Below, piece by piece: positions 17,767-26,513 of a stretch of 64,000 nucleotides of DNA; the stretch's first letter is position 1, and every line of letters starts with the position of its first letter. The translations under genes were made by a program, and so were the position numbers. The stretch covers positions 186,001 to 250,000 of the forward strand of contig NZ_VTTL01000009.1 of assembly GCF_008364685.1 (NCBI RefSeq), given 5' to 3'. The stretch comes from Xanthobacter oligotrophicus (lineage in GTDB: Bacteria > Pseudomonadota > Alphaproteobacteria > Rhizobiales > Xanthobacteraceae). A model generated the notes under the pieces. That model ran no database searches, had not been told where the DNA came from, and saw nothing but the letters and a program-made list of their open reading frames with translations.

Positions 17767-18960
17767 ATGCGCATCGCGCTCTTCAACGCGCTCTATCCGA
17801 CGCCGCTCCAGCCGAAGATCTTCGGTGGTGCCGAGGTGCTCGTGCGCCAGATCGCCGAACACCTTGTGGCCCAGGGCGACGAGGTGGTGGTGGTGCGCCT
17901 GTCCCTGGACGGGCTGCGCCAGACCGAAGAGGCCAACGGCGTGCGCGTGGAATTCGTGCCGATCCGCAATCTCTTCACACCGTTCGGGCCGCGGCATAAG
18001 GCGCTGGCCCATCTCGCCTGGCACGTGATCGACGACTGGTTCGTCGCCGCGGGCGAGATCGCCGGCATCCTCGACGGCTTCCGGCCGCAGATCGTGCACT
18101 CCCACACGCTCAACGGCCTCAACGCCCACATCTGGCAGTTGGCACGGGATCGGGGCGTGCCCGTGGTGCACACTCTGCACGATTACTACCTGGTCTGCCC
18201 GCGCTGCTCGCGTTTCAAGGGCGAGACCTCCTGCGCGGGAACCTGCGGCAGTTGCGCCGCCCTAACCATCCGCCGCCGGCAGCGCACGGGGCTGGTGAAT
18301 GCGGTGGTCGGCGTGAGCCAGCGAACCCTCGATATCCACGTAAACGAGGGGCTGTTCGTGGACGCCGCCCGCCACGTCATCCGCAACGTGCCCAACCCGG
18401 ACATTGCGTTCGTGCCGCTGGACCTGCCGGGCCGGCCGTTGCGGGTGGGGTATCTTGGGCGCTTCTCGCCGGAGAAGGGCGTGCGCCTGCTGGCCGAAGC
18501 GGCGGGGCGCCTGCCGTCGGGCACGGTGAAGCTCGTGCTCGCTGGCAATGTCTCCCAAGACGAGCGGGCGGCGCTCGCCGCGCTGGCGCCGCAGACCGAG
18601 CTGGATTTCGTGGGCTTCGTGGCGCCGAAGGATTTCTACGCCCAGGTGGACGTGGCCGCCGTGCCCTCGATCTGGGAAGAGCCGGGCGCCCTCGTGCTGC
18701 TCGACGCGCTGGCCGCCGGCCGGCCCGTCTTGGCGACGGCCTTCGGCGGTTTGCCGGAGATGTTCGAGGATGGCCTCACCGGATGGACCGTGGCGCCGGA
18801 TGCCGAGAGCCTTGCCGGCGCCATCCGCCGGCTCGTGGACACGCCGATGTTGGTACTTGAGGCCCATAAACGCCTGGAAGCGCGGCGCTCCCGGACCCTT
18901 GGCGACATGGTCGCCAGCTATTCGCAGATCTATCGGGGTCTGGCGCGGGTTCCCGCCTGA
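17767..18960 (+). CDS. Glycosyltransferase family 4 with Cys-rich insertion
   Basis: A 397-residue GT-B glycosyltransferase. The start is the ATG at 17767 (MRIALFNALYPTPLQPKIFGG); the frame is open much further upstream but overlaps the acetyltransferase gene, so that part is spurious. GGAEVLVRQIAEHL marks the acceptor domain. VGYLGRFSPEKGVRLL and PSIWEEPGALVLLDALAAGRP with AFGGLPEMF mark the donor domain. A four-cysteine segment, CPRCSRFKGETSCAGTCGSC, follows HDYYLV, as in a GT4 subgroup where it may bind metal. It is the last recognisable gene of the exopolysaccharide locus on this side. Confidence 0.88.
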   Translation: MRIALFNALYPTPLQPKIFGGAEVLVRQIAEHLVAQGDEVVVVRLSLDGLRQTEEANGVRVEFVPIRNLFTPFGPRHKALAHLAWHVIDDWFVAAGEIAGILDGFRPQIVHSHTLNGLNAHIWQLARDRGVPVVHTLHDYYLVCPRCSRFKGETSCAGTCGSCAALTIRRRQRTGLVNAVVGVSQRTLDIHVNEGLFVDAARHVIRNVPNPDIAFVPLDLPGRPLRVGYLGRFSPEKGVRLLAEAAGRLPSGTVKLVLAGNVSQDERAALAALAPQTELDFVGFVAPKDFYAQVDVAAVPSIWEEPGALVLLDALAAGRPVLATAFGGLPEMFEDGLTGWTVAPDAESLAGAIRRLVDTPMLVLEAHKRLEARRSRTLGDMVASYSQIYRGLARVPA

Positions 18961-19077
18961 GCAGGCCACTTTTCCGGCTGGAATCGAGCGGCCCGGCTGG
19001 GGCAAGTCACCCGCCGTGCACGTCACCTGCTGGAAGCGCAGCGCCTCAGGCCGGTCCCGGCTCGGGCGCGTCGATGC

Positions 19078-20181
19078 TCAGCGCGGCTTCAGGAAGGACA
19101 TGAGGAAGTTTTCTTCCTTCGGCGCGTTCCCAAGCTGGGCAACCACCACGATCTTCTTCACTTCGCCGCGCTTGAAGGCGGTGAGGAACTTCTCGTAGTC
19201 CTTGAAGGAAATGCAGCCGTTGGAATCCCCGCGCGGGCCCAGCATGTAGGTGTGGGCGAGGATGCCGGCGCGGCCATACATCTTGCCGGTCCCCACCGGA
19301 TTGAGGCGGACCGCCTCGACGCCGTGGAACAGGGATTCGCGCATGGTCAGCGAATAGGTGTTGGGCGGGGTGGCCCCAACCATCCGCTTGGCTACGTGGC
19401 GCGGATCGTCCAGCAACTCGCCGTAGCCCGAATGGGCTTCGAGCTTGTCGCCGTTGGGCATGTAAACGACCTTGCCCTTGATGTCGTAGATCGCATAGCC
19501 CGAGCCCGGCGTCGGCAGCGCCACCTCGTCATCGGAGGCGGGCGGCGTATCGGTGGCGGCGGGCGCGCTGGGGGCGGCGGGTGTGTCGACGAGCGGCGCC
19601 GACGGATCGGGCAGGGAGGCGTAGGCGAGGCGCTGCTCGCGCACCAGCGGATTGCGCTGGGGCAGCGGTGCGCCGCCCTGGTCGAGCTGCTGGAGGGCGC
19701 GGATGCCGTCGCCGGCCGCCATCTGCGGGATGCGGTTGGGCAGCGGGTTCGCCAGGGGCAGCGGCACGTTGCGGGCGAGCTGGGTGCCCATGTTAACGGG
19801 CACGGAGGCGGAGGCCTGTTGTGCGGCGTTTGCCGTGGCGAAGGGCGCGCCTTCAATGGACAGGCTGGTCAGGTAGATGCGGTCGGGCTCAAGCTCGAGG
19901 GCGCCGGAGGAGACGATCAGCGACAGCTCGGTGACGGTGGTTCCGGCCGCCGCAAGCGCAAGCTCGCGCGCCGGGCGTTCCACCACGCGCGGCTCCGAAA
20001 CGCCGAATGCGAACGAGCCCTGGGTCACCCAGACGGCGCCGGCCGCCACCAGCAGACCGGCGAAAATCCCGGTGCCGATCCCGACAAGGGTCGCGTGCCT
20101 TGATCCGCTGCGCGGACGGCCCTCCGGACCCAGCGGGTCGAAGGTGGCGTCCTCGTCCGGTTTCCAGCTCGTATGCCTCAT
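19078..20181 (-). CDS. Membrane-anchored DUF2778/tlde1-domain protein (L,D-transpeptidase-like fold)
   Basis: About 367 residues from the ATG at 20181 (MRHTSWKPDEDATFDP); two upstream ATGs are possible. One membrane helix (TGIFAGLLVAAGAVWV) follows a charged N-terminus, then a Pro/Ala-rich linker, then a C-terminal DUF2778 domain with YAIYDIKGKVVYMPNGD, SGYGELLDDP and the active-site signature HTYMLGPRGDSNGCISF (catalytic Cys near residue 323). The family is related to L,D-transpeptidases; the Salmonella member Tlde1 cuts peptidoglycan stems. Here the long N-terminus and anchor suggest an envelope enzyme rather than a delivered toxin. It is convergent with the last glycosyltransferase. Confidence 0.82.
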   Translation of the reverse strand: MRHTSWKPDEDATFDPLGPEGRPRSGSRHATLVGIGTGIFAGLLVAAGAVWVTQGSFAFGVSEPRVVERPARELALAAAGTTVTELSLIVSSGALELEPDRIYLTSLSIEGAPFATANAAQQASASVPVNMGTQLARNVPLPLANPLPNRIPQMAAGDGIRALQQLDQGGAPLPQRNPLVREQRLAYASLPDPSAPLVDTPAAPSAPAATDTPPASDDEVALPTPGSGYAIYDIKGKVVYMPNGDKLEAHSGYGELLDDPRHVAKRMVGATPPNTYSLTMRESLFHGVEAVRLNPVGTGKMYGRAGILAHTYMLGPRGDSNGCISFKDYEKFLTAFKRGEVKKIVVVAQLGNAPKEENFLMSFLKPR

Positions 20182-20598
20182 GGTCCCCGCTATCAGCGTT
20201 GCCGGACGTTTCCGGCGCTCGTTCCTCATCGGCAGGGTCCCACGGTGGTGCGACGAACGGTCTTGTGTCGAACGTTCTTGCATCGCACAAACCTCGCCCG
20301 GTGCGGATTGCTCCGCCCGAATCGCCGGCTTGTTGAATGCCCGGCCGGATGTGCCCGAACCGCGCGCCAGCCCCGCAAACCTGCCTAAACTCGGTAACTT
20401 TTCCCTTTACGGCCTCCGTAACACCAGATCACGAAGGCGAGAACAAGGCCATCGGGGTCGGACTTTAACAATCGAGGGCCGGCTTGGCGAGGGCGTTGTA
20501 TTCCGCAGCGTCACACTGCGGTGCGCCATCACGGACCCGAGATCCAGCCCTCATCGGCGTGCATGGCCGGGGTTTCCGGTGATCTCCCGGCGCGGGGC
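20182..20598. other. Gene-free region upstream of the DUF2778 gene
   Basis: About 400 bases between two minus-strand genes. Alternative upstream starts of the DUF2778 gene fall in its first 100 bases. No other gene, hairpin with T-run or RNA gene was recognised; it probably contains that gene's promoter. Confidence 0.4.
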
Positions 20599-20946
20599 TC
20601 AGCCGAATTTCGCCGCGTAGTCCTCGGGCTTGAAACCAACCAGAAGGTCGCGTCCCGTCTCCAGCACCGGGCGCTTGATCATGGAGGGCTTCTCCAGCAT
20701 CAGGCCGATGGCCTTGGCCGCGTCGATGCCCTCCTTGTCGGCGTCGGGCAGCTTGCGGAAGGTGGTGCCGGCGCGGTTGAGGAGCTTTTCCCAGCCCACC
20801 TTCTTCACCCAGCCTTCCAGCGTCTTCCGCTCGATGCCGGCAGTCTTGTAGTCGTGGAACACGTGGTCGACGCCATGCGCCTCGAGCCAGCCCCTAGCCT
20901 TCTTCATGGTCTCGCAGGCCTTGATTCCATAGATCGTCGTCGCCAT
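20599..20946 (-). CDS. ArsC/Spx-family protein (YffB-like)
   Basis: A 115-residue thioredoxin-fold protein. It begins TTIYGIKACETMKKARGWLE, with a single active-site-like Cys in KACETMKKA where related reductases have CxxS or CxxC. It continues with FHDYKTAGI, WEKLLNRAGTTFRKL and KPSMIKRPVLE, the YffB pattern. YffB proteins are thought to be glutathione-dependent thiol reductases of unknown substrate; this is not a proven arsenate reductase. It is divergent from the small monooxygenase-like gene at 21081. Confidence 0.85.
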   Translation of the reverse strand: MATTIYGIKACETMKKARGWLEAHGVDHVFHDYKTAGIERKTLEGWVKKVGWEKLLNRAGTTFRKLPDADKEGIDAAKAIGLMLEKPSMIKRPVLETGRDLLVGFKPEDYAAKFG

Positions 20947-21080
20947 CGCAATGCCCCTTGCTCAAAGCGCGGACTTTACCTGAGCCGGGCGCGCGGCGGT
21001 ATCGCGTGCATCAAGCCGGCGCTGACCTTGCGAGCGGTGTAAAGTCGCGGCAACAGCGGCAAAAGCCGAGGGAGGGGACG

Positions 21081-21452
21081 TTGATCGCCATCATTTTCGA
21101 GGTCTGGCCGGCCGAGGGCCAGAAGGAGACCTATCTCGACCTGGCGGCCCGGCTGCGCATCGAGCTGGAGAAGATGGAGGGCTTCATATCCGTGGAGCGC
21201 TTCGAGAGCATCACTGAGCCGGGCAAGATGCTGTCCCTGTCCATCTGGCGGGACGAGGAGGCGGTGAAGGCCTGGCGCAACCTCCCCATTCATCGCAAGA
21301 CGCAGGCGGCCGGGCGCGCCGGCATCTTCCGGGATTACCGCCTGCGCGTCGCCGCCGTGCTGCGCGATTACGGCCTCGAGGCCCGCGACGAGGCGCCCGA
21401 GGACAGCCGCACCGCGTTCCGCCCCCGCGTGGAGTCCGACCCGGCCTTCTGA
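21081..21452 (+). CDS. Antibiotic biosynthesis monooxygenase (ABM)-fold protein
   Basis: A 123-residue dimeric alpha/beta-barrel type protein. A TTG start at 21081 is preferred because GGGAGGGG lies just upstream and the protein then begins LIAIIFEVWPAEGQ, the usual first strand. EGFISVERFESI and GKMLSLSIWRDEEAVKAWR are diagnostic of the ABM family. Members include heme-degrading enzymes and small monooxygenases, and many are of unknown role. Nothing in the neighbours identifies a substrate. Confidence 0.78.
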   Translation: MIAIIFEVWPAEGQKETYLDLAARLRIELEKMEGFISVERFESITEPGKMLSLSIWRDEEAVKAWRNLPIHRKTQAAGRAGIFRDYRLRVAAVLRDYGLEARDEAPEDSRTAFRPRVESDPAF

Positions 21453-21483
21453 GGGCTTTACCGCGTGGCGGGGCGTCAGCGCC

Positions 21484-22656
21484 CTACCGCAGCTCGGGCG
21501 GCCAGGCGAGGCCCGAGCGGCCTTCGCCTTCATCCGGCGCAGCGGCGGCGCGGGCCTCCGCAGTGCTGAGACCAATCTCGCGCAGCACCTCGGCGGTGCG
21601 GTCGGACAGATCCAGCGGGCGCGCCTCGGCCGGGGTGCGGGACAGGCGCGGCACGGCGGGCACGCGATTGGGCCCCGATCCCGGGTGGCGGGCGGCGACG
21701 TGGGGATCGCTCCACACCTCGTCGGGGGCCAGGACCGGGGCGACGCAGGCGTCCGTGCCGGCGAACAGGGCGGTCCAATGGTCGCGGGGCGCGCCGGCGA
21801 AGGTTTCCGCCAGCTGGCGCTCGATTTGCGGCCACAGGTCGCGACGCATGTGGTCCGGCGGCTCGCCGAGGCCCAGGGTGCGCCACAGGCTCTCGAAGAA
21901 GCCGCGCTCCAGCGCGCCCACCGCGATGAAGCCGCCGTCGGCGCAGGCATAGGTGCGGTAGAACGGCGCCCCGCCGCCCAGCAGCCCGTCGCCGCGCTCC
22001 GGCCAGTGCGGCGTCTTCCACAGGGGCAGGTGCATGGCCATGAGGGAGAGCGCGCCGTCCATCATGGCGGCATCGATGAATTGGCCGCGTCCCGATGCCC
22101 TGGCCTCGATCACTGCCGCAAGGATGCCGATGGCGGCGATCAGGCTGCCGCCGGCGAAATCCGCCACCAGGTTCAGCGGCGCCTCCGGCGGCGCCCCCTT
22201 GGGGCCGAGGCCGCCGAGCACGCCGGACAAAGCGAGATAGGTGATGTCGTGGCCGGCTTCCTTCGCCCGCGGGCCGTCCTGGCCAAAGCCGGTAAGGGCG
22301 CAATAGACGAGGCGGGGATTGAGCGCCGACAGCTCCGCATATCCCGCGCCGATGCGCTCGGCCACGCCGGGGCGGAAGCCCTCCACCAGCACGTCCGCCG
22401 TCTTCACCAAGGCGTGGAGCGCGGCGCGGCCTTCCGGGGCCTTGAGGTTGAGGGCCACGTGGCGCTTGCCGCGGGAGAATTCCGCGATGGCCACCCCGGC
22501 GCGCCCGCCGCCCACCACGATCACCTCGGCGCCGAGATCTGCCAGCAGCATGGTGCAATAGGGGCCGGGCGCGAGGCGGGACAGGTCGATGACGCGCACG
22601 CCCGCGAGCGGGCCGCGTGGGGCGGGGGCAGGGGAGGGCGGCGGGGTTTCGGACAT
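21484..22656 (-). CDS. Class III CoA-transferase (CaiB/BaiF family)
   Basis: A 390-residue cytoplasmic protein. The N-terminal LAGVRVIDLSRLAPGPYCTMLLADLGAEVI, then VEGFRPGVAERIG, LVYCALTGFGQDGP and the catalytic-Asp region AGHDITYLALSG are typical of CaiB/BaiF proteins and alpha-methylacyl-CoA racemases. These move CoA between acids or epimerise 2-methylacyl-CoAs. The closeness to racemase motifs (NPRLVYCALTGFG) favours alpha-methylacyl-CoA racemase, but specificity cannot be settled. It is convergent with the ABM-fold gene and divergent from crtY. Confidence 0.88.
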   Translation of the reverse strand: MSETPPPSPAPAPRGPLAGVRVIDLSRLAPGPYCTMLLADLGAEVIVVGGGRAGVAIAEFSRGKRHVALNLKAPEGRAALHALVKTADVLVEGFRPGVAERIGAGYAELSALNPRLVYCALTGFGQDGPRAKEAGHDITYLALSGVLGGLGPKGAPPEAPLNLVADFAGGSLIAAIGILAAVIEARASGRGQFIDAAMMDGALSLMAMHLPLWKTPHWPERGDGLLGGGAPFYRTYACADGGFIAVGALERGFFESLWRTLGLGEPPDHMRRDLWPQIERQLAETFAGAPRDHWTALFAGTDACVAPVLAPDEVWSDPHVAARHPGSGPNRVPAVPRLSRTPAEARPLDLSDRTAEVLREIGLSTAEARAAAAPDEGEGRSGLAWPPELR

Positions 22657-22912
22657 GGCGTTCCTCTCTTGTCGTTTGCTGGACTCGCGCCGGCGTAGCC
22701 CGAGCGCCGCGCCGGCTTCCAGGAGAGCGCCGGCGCGGCCGGCGTTCTCCTTTGCCCCGTGGGAGCCTTCCGAGGATTCGGCGTGCGGGGTCCGTCTGCG
22801 CCGCGGTTATGGCAGATTGGGGGGCGAGCTGGAATCCGGGGCGGGGGTGACAGGCGACGGCCCGGCGGCTATTGCCCTTGCGGGGGGCAACGGCAGGAGC
22901 TGCGCTTAGGGC

Positions 22913-24070
22913 ATGGACATCGTCTTCGTCGGCGCCGGACTTGCCAACTGCCTCATGGCCGCGCGCCTCGCCGCCCAGCGCCCCGGCCTTCACATGCTGC
23001 TGCTGGAAGCCGGCGAGAGCGTGGGCGGCAACCACAGCTGGTCCTGCCACGACAGCGATCTCACTGCCGCGCAGCGCGCCTTTCTCGCCCCCTTCCAAAG
23101 CTATCGCTGGGCCGGGCACGGGGTGCATTTTCCGGCCTTCTCGCGCGCGCTGAACGGCGGCTACGCCACCATTTCCTCCGAGCGCATGGCCGAGGTGATG
23201 AACGAGCGCCTGTGCGCCGCCATCCGCACCAACGCCCGCGTCGCCCATGTGGCGGCCGACCATGTGGTATTGGAGGGCGGCGAGAGCATCACCGCCCTCG
23301 CCGTGGTGGACGGGCGCGGCCCGGTCGCCTCGCGCCATCTCGACCTCGGCTACCAGACCTTCCTCGGGCAGGAGCTGCGCCTGTCGCGACCCCATGGCCT
23401 CACCCGCCCCATCATCATGGATGCGCGGGTGGAGCAGTTGGGCGGCTACCGCTTCGTCTATGTGCTGCCGCTGGACGACGACACGCTGCTGGTGGAAGAC
23501 ACCTATTATGCCGACGGCCCGGACCTTCCCGCCGATGCCCTGCGCGGCCGCATTTCCGCCTATGCCGCGGCGCAGGGCTGGGCGGTGGATTATGTGGTGC
23601 GGGAGGAGGACGGCATCTTGCCGATTGCGCTCGGCGGTGACATCGACGCCTTCCTCGCAGAGACGCCCGCGGGCGTGGCGCCGGCAGGGCTGCGGGCGGG
23701 CCTGTTCCACCCCACCACCGGCTATAGCCTGCCCGACGCCATGGCGCTGGCCGACAAAGTGAGCGCGCTTGCCGATCTCTCCGGCCCCGCGCTCGCGGCG
23801 GCCGTGCGTGCCCATGCGGCGGCGGCCTGGAACGGGCGCGGCTTCTTCCGCCTGCTCAATCGCATGCTGTTCCGCGCCGCCGATCCGGAGCGGCGCTATG
23901 CCATCCTCCAGCGCTTCTACGGGCTGTCGGAAGACCTGATCACCCGCTTCTACGCCGATCGCCTCACCCTTGCCGACAAGGCGCGCATCCTTTCCGGCCG
24001 CCCGCCCGTATCGGTGCTCAGGGCGCTCTCCTGCCTTGTTGAGACGAAAGCCGCACCCGGTTCCCCATGA
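22913..24070 (+). CDS. crtY: Lycopene beta-cyclase
   Basis: A 385-residue flavoprotein that closes both ends of lycopene to give beta-carotene at the membrane. The dinucleotide-binding start MDIVFVGAGLANCLMAARL, GGNHSWSCHDSDL, MDARVEQLGGYRFVYVLPL with VEDTYYAD, and HPTTGYSLPDAM are the family signatures. It opens a tight operon: its stop overlaps the crtI start by four bases. The 256 bases upstream carry no gene and must hold the promoter. crtE and crtZ, needed for precursor and zeaxanthin, are not in this window. Confidence 0.95.
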   Translation: MDIVFVGAGLANCLMAARLAAQRPGLHMLLLEAGESVGGNHSWSCHDSDLTAAQRAFLAPFQSYRWAGHGVHFPAFSRALNGGYATISSERMAEVMNERLCAAIRTNARVAHVAADHVVLEGGESITALAVVDGRGPVASRHLDLGYQTFLGQELRLSRPHGLTRPIIMDARVEQLGGYRFVYVLPLDDDTLLVEDTYYADGPDLPADALRGRISAYAAAQGWAVDYVVREEDGILPIALGGDIDAFLAETPAGVAPAGLRAGLFHPTTGYSLPDAMALADKVSALADLSGPALAAAVRAHAAAAWNGRGFFRLLNRMLFRAADPERRYAILQRFYGLSEDLITRFYADRLTLADKARILSGRPPVSVLRALSCLVETKAAPGSP

Positions 24071-25581
24071 TGCTCGATGCTACCAAGACCTTCCGCCGCG
24101 CCGCCGTCATCGGGTCCGGCTTCGGCGGGCTCTCCCTCGCCATCCGCCTGCAGGCGGCGGGCATCCGCACCACCGTGTTCGAGCAGCGGGACAAGCCCGG
24201 CGGACGCGCCTATGTCTATGAGCAGGACGGCTTCACCTTCGATGGCGGCCCCACCGTCATCACCGATCCCACCTGCCTTGAAGAGGTGTTCGAGGCCGCC
24301 GGCCGCAAGCTGTCCGACTATGTGGAGCTGATGCCGGTCTCGCCCTTCTACCGGCTGATGTGGCCGGACGGCCGGCAGTTCGACTATGTGAACGACCAGG
24401 CCTCCCTCGACGCCCAGATCGCCACCTTCGACAAGGCGGACGTGGAGGGCTATCGCCGCTTCCTCGCCTATTCGCAGGCGGTGTTCGAGGAGGGCTATCT
24501 CAAGCTCGGCGCGGTGCCGTTCCTTGAATTCTCCAGCATGATGAAGGCTGCGCCCAAGCTGGTGAAGCTGGAAGCCTGGCGCTCGGTCTATGCCATGGTC
24601 TCGCGCTTCATCCGCGACGACCACCTGCGGCAGGCCTTCTCGTTCCATTCCCTTCTGGTTGGGGGCAATCCCTTCTCCACCTCGTCCATCTACGCCCTCA
24701 TCCATGCGCTGGAGCGCAAATGGGGCGTTTTCTTCCCGCGCGGGGGAACCGGCGCGCTGGTGCGCGGCATGGTCAAGCTGTTCACCGACCTCGGCGGCGA
24801 GATCCGCCTCTCCTGCCCGGTGGACGAGATCGTGGTGGAGGGCCAGCGCGCCACCGCCGTGAAGCTCAAGAGCGGCGAGATCCTGCCGTTCGACCTCGTC
24901 GCCTCGAACGCGGACGTGGTGCACACCTATCGCCACCTGTTGCGCGGGGCGGCGCGCGGGCGCTCGGAAGGCGCGCGGCTGGCGAAGACGCGCCATTCCA
25001 TGTCGCTGTTCGTCACCTATTTCGGGGCCCGGCGCACCTGGGACCATCTCCAGCACCACACGGTGCTGTTCGGCCCGCGCTATCGCGGTCTCGTGGACGA
25101 GATCTTCAAGGGCCCCAACCTGCCCGACGATTTCTCGCTCTATCTCCATGCCCCGACCGTGACCGACCCGTCGCTGGCGCCGGAAGGCTGCACCGCCTTC
25201 TACGTGCTCTCTCCCGTGCCGCACCTCGGCAAGGCGGACATCGACTGGGACAAGGAAGGCCCGCTTTATCGCGACCGCATCCTCACCCATCTGGAGGAGC
25301 GGCTGTTGCCGGGGCTGCGCGACAGCCTCGTCACCTCGCGCATCCTCACCCCCTTCGGCTTCCGCGATGAGCTGTCCGCCCATCACGGCTCGGCCTTCTC
25401 GGTGGAACCGCTGCTCACCCAGTCGGCGTGGTTCCGGCCGCACAACCGGGACGCGAAGATCGCCAACCTCTATTTCGCCGGGGCCGGCACCCATCCGGGG
25501 GCGGGCGTGCCGGGGGTGGTCGGCTCGGCCAAGGCCACGGCGGGGCTCATCCTCGCGGACCTTGGTGTGACACGCGCATGA
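24067..25581 (+). CDS. crtI: Phytoene desaturase
   Basis: A 504-residue FAD enzyme carrying phytoene through successive desaturations to lycopene. The N-terminal AVIGSGFGGLSLAIRLQ, then FEQRDKPGGRAY, FDGGPTVITDP and the C-terminal bacterial-type desaturase signature GAGTHPGAGVPGVVGSAK are all present, and the length is normal. The start overlaps the crtY stop (ATGA), and its own stop overlaps the crtB start the same way, indicating translational coupling. Confidence 0.97.
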   Translation: MMLDATKTFRRAAVIGSGFGGLSLAIRLQAAGIRTTVFEQRDKPGGRAYVYEQDGFTFDGGPTVITDPTCLEEVFEAAGRKLSDYVELMPVSPFYRLMWPDGRQFDYVNDQASLDAQIATFDKADVEGYRRFLAYSQAVFEEGYLKLGAVPFLEFSSMMKAAPKLVKLEAWRSVYAMVSRFIRDDHLRQAFSFHSLLVGGNPFSTSSIYALIHALERKWGVFFPRGGTGALVRGMVKLFTDLGGEIRLSCPVDEIVVEGQRATAVKLKSGEILPFDLVASNADVVHTYRHLLRGAARGRSEGARLAKTRHSMSLFVTYFGARRTWDHLQHHTVLFGPRYRGLVDEIFKGPNLPDDFSLYLHAPTVTDPSLAPEGCTAFYVLSPVPHLGKADIDWDKEGPLYRDRILTHLEERLLPGLRDSLVTSRILTPFGFRDELSAHHGSAFSVEPLLTQSAWFRPHNRDAKIANLYFAGAGTHPGAGVPGVVGSAKATAGLILADLGVTRA

Positions 25582-26513
25582 GCGCCCCCGCGCCCGCCGT
25601 CCTCGGCGCCAGCGAGGAGGCCATCGCCAAGGGCTCCAAGAGCTTCGCCGCCGCGGCGCGCCTGTTCGGTCCGCGCATGCGCGAAGACGCGGTGATGCTC
25701 TATGCCTGGTGCCGCCATTGCGACGACGTGGTGGACGGGCAGGAGCTGGGGCACGGGCGGGTTTCCAGCGCCGCCTCCCCCGCCGAGCGGCTCGACGGCC
25801 TCTATGAGGAGACCCGCAACGCCTATCGCGGCGCGCCTTCCGCCCATCCGGCGTTCGCCGCCTTCGCCGAGGTGGTGAAGCGCAACGACATTCCCGAGCG
25901 CTACCCCCTCCAGCTGCTGGAGGGCTTCCGCATGGACGTGGAAGACCGGCGCTACGAGAGCATCGATGACACGCTGACCTATTGCTACCACGTGGCCGGC
26001 GTGGTGGGCGTGATGATGGCCCTCATCATGGGCGCGCGGGATGACGTGGTGCTGGACCGGGCGAGCGACCTCGGCCTCGGCTTCCAGCTCACCAACATCG
26101 CCCGCGACGTGATGGAGGATGCCACCATCGGCCGCATCTACCTGCCCGCGGCCTTCCTCGCCGAGGCCGGCGTTCCGGTGGCGGACATCGCCGCGCCGGA
26201 GCATCGCGCGGCGGTGGCCGGCGTGGTGGCACGGCTGCTGGACGTGGCCGAGCCCTATTACGACCAGTCCCTCATCGGCATGGCCGCTTTGCCGTTCCGT
26301 GCGGCGGCGGCGGTGGGCGCGGCGCGCGGTGTCTATCGCGCCATCGGCGTCGAGGTCCGCAAGCGCGGGCCCAAGGCTTGGGACGCGCGCGTCTCCACCT
26401 CCACGGCCCAGAAGGCCGGCTTTCTCGCGGGCGGCCTCGCGCAGGCCCTCGCCACGCGGTTCAAGGGCGCGCCGCCGCCCCGTCCCGCGCATCTTTGGAC
26501 GCGTCCTCAATGA
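25578..26513 (+). CDS. crtB: Phytoene synthase
   Basis: A 311-residue trans-isoprenyl synthase that joins two geranylgeranyl diphosphates into phytoene. The ATG at 25578 sits in the ATGA overlap with crtI; the 50 upstream codons open in this frame are not used. Both Asp-rich metal motifs are visible: AWCRHCDDVVDGQ near residue 50 and LTNIARDVMEDA in the middle, followed by GRIYLPAAFL. The product is the substrate of the preceding crtI. Confidence 0.96.
   Translation: MSAPAPAVLGASEEAIAKGSKSFAAAARLFGPRMREDAVMLYAWCRHCDDVVDGQELGHGRVSSAASPAERLDGLYEETRNAYRGAPSAHPAFAAFAEVVKRNDIPERYPLQLLEGFRMDVEDRRYESIDDTLTYCYHVAGVVGVMMALIMGARDDVVLDRASDLGLGFQLTNIARDVMEDATIGRIYLPAAFLAEAGVPVADIAAPEHRAAVAGVVARLLDVAEPYYDQSLIGMAALPFRAAAAVGAARGVYRAIGVEVRKRGPKAWDARVSTSTAQKAGFLAGGLAQALATRFKGAPPPRPAHLWTRPQ

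Noticed and set aside
18961-19077. Search for a prophage, IS element or attachment site at the end of the exopolysaccharide locus
   Set aside because: No transposase, integrase or terminal inverted repeats were recognised here or elsewhere in the window.
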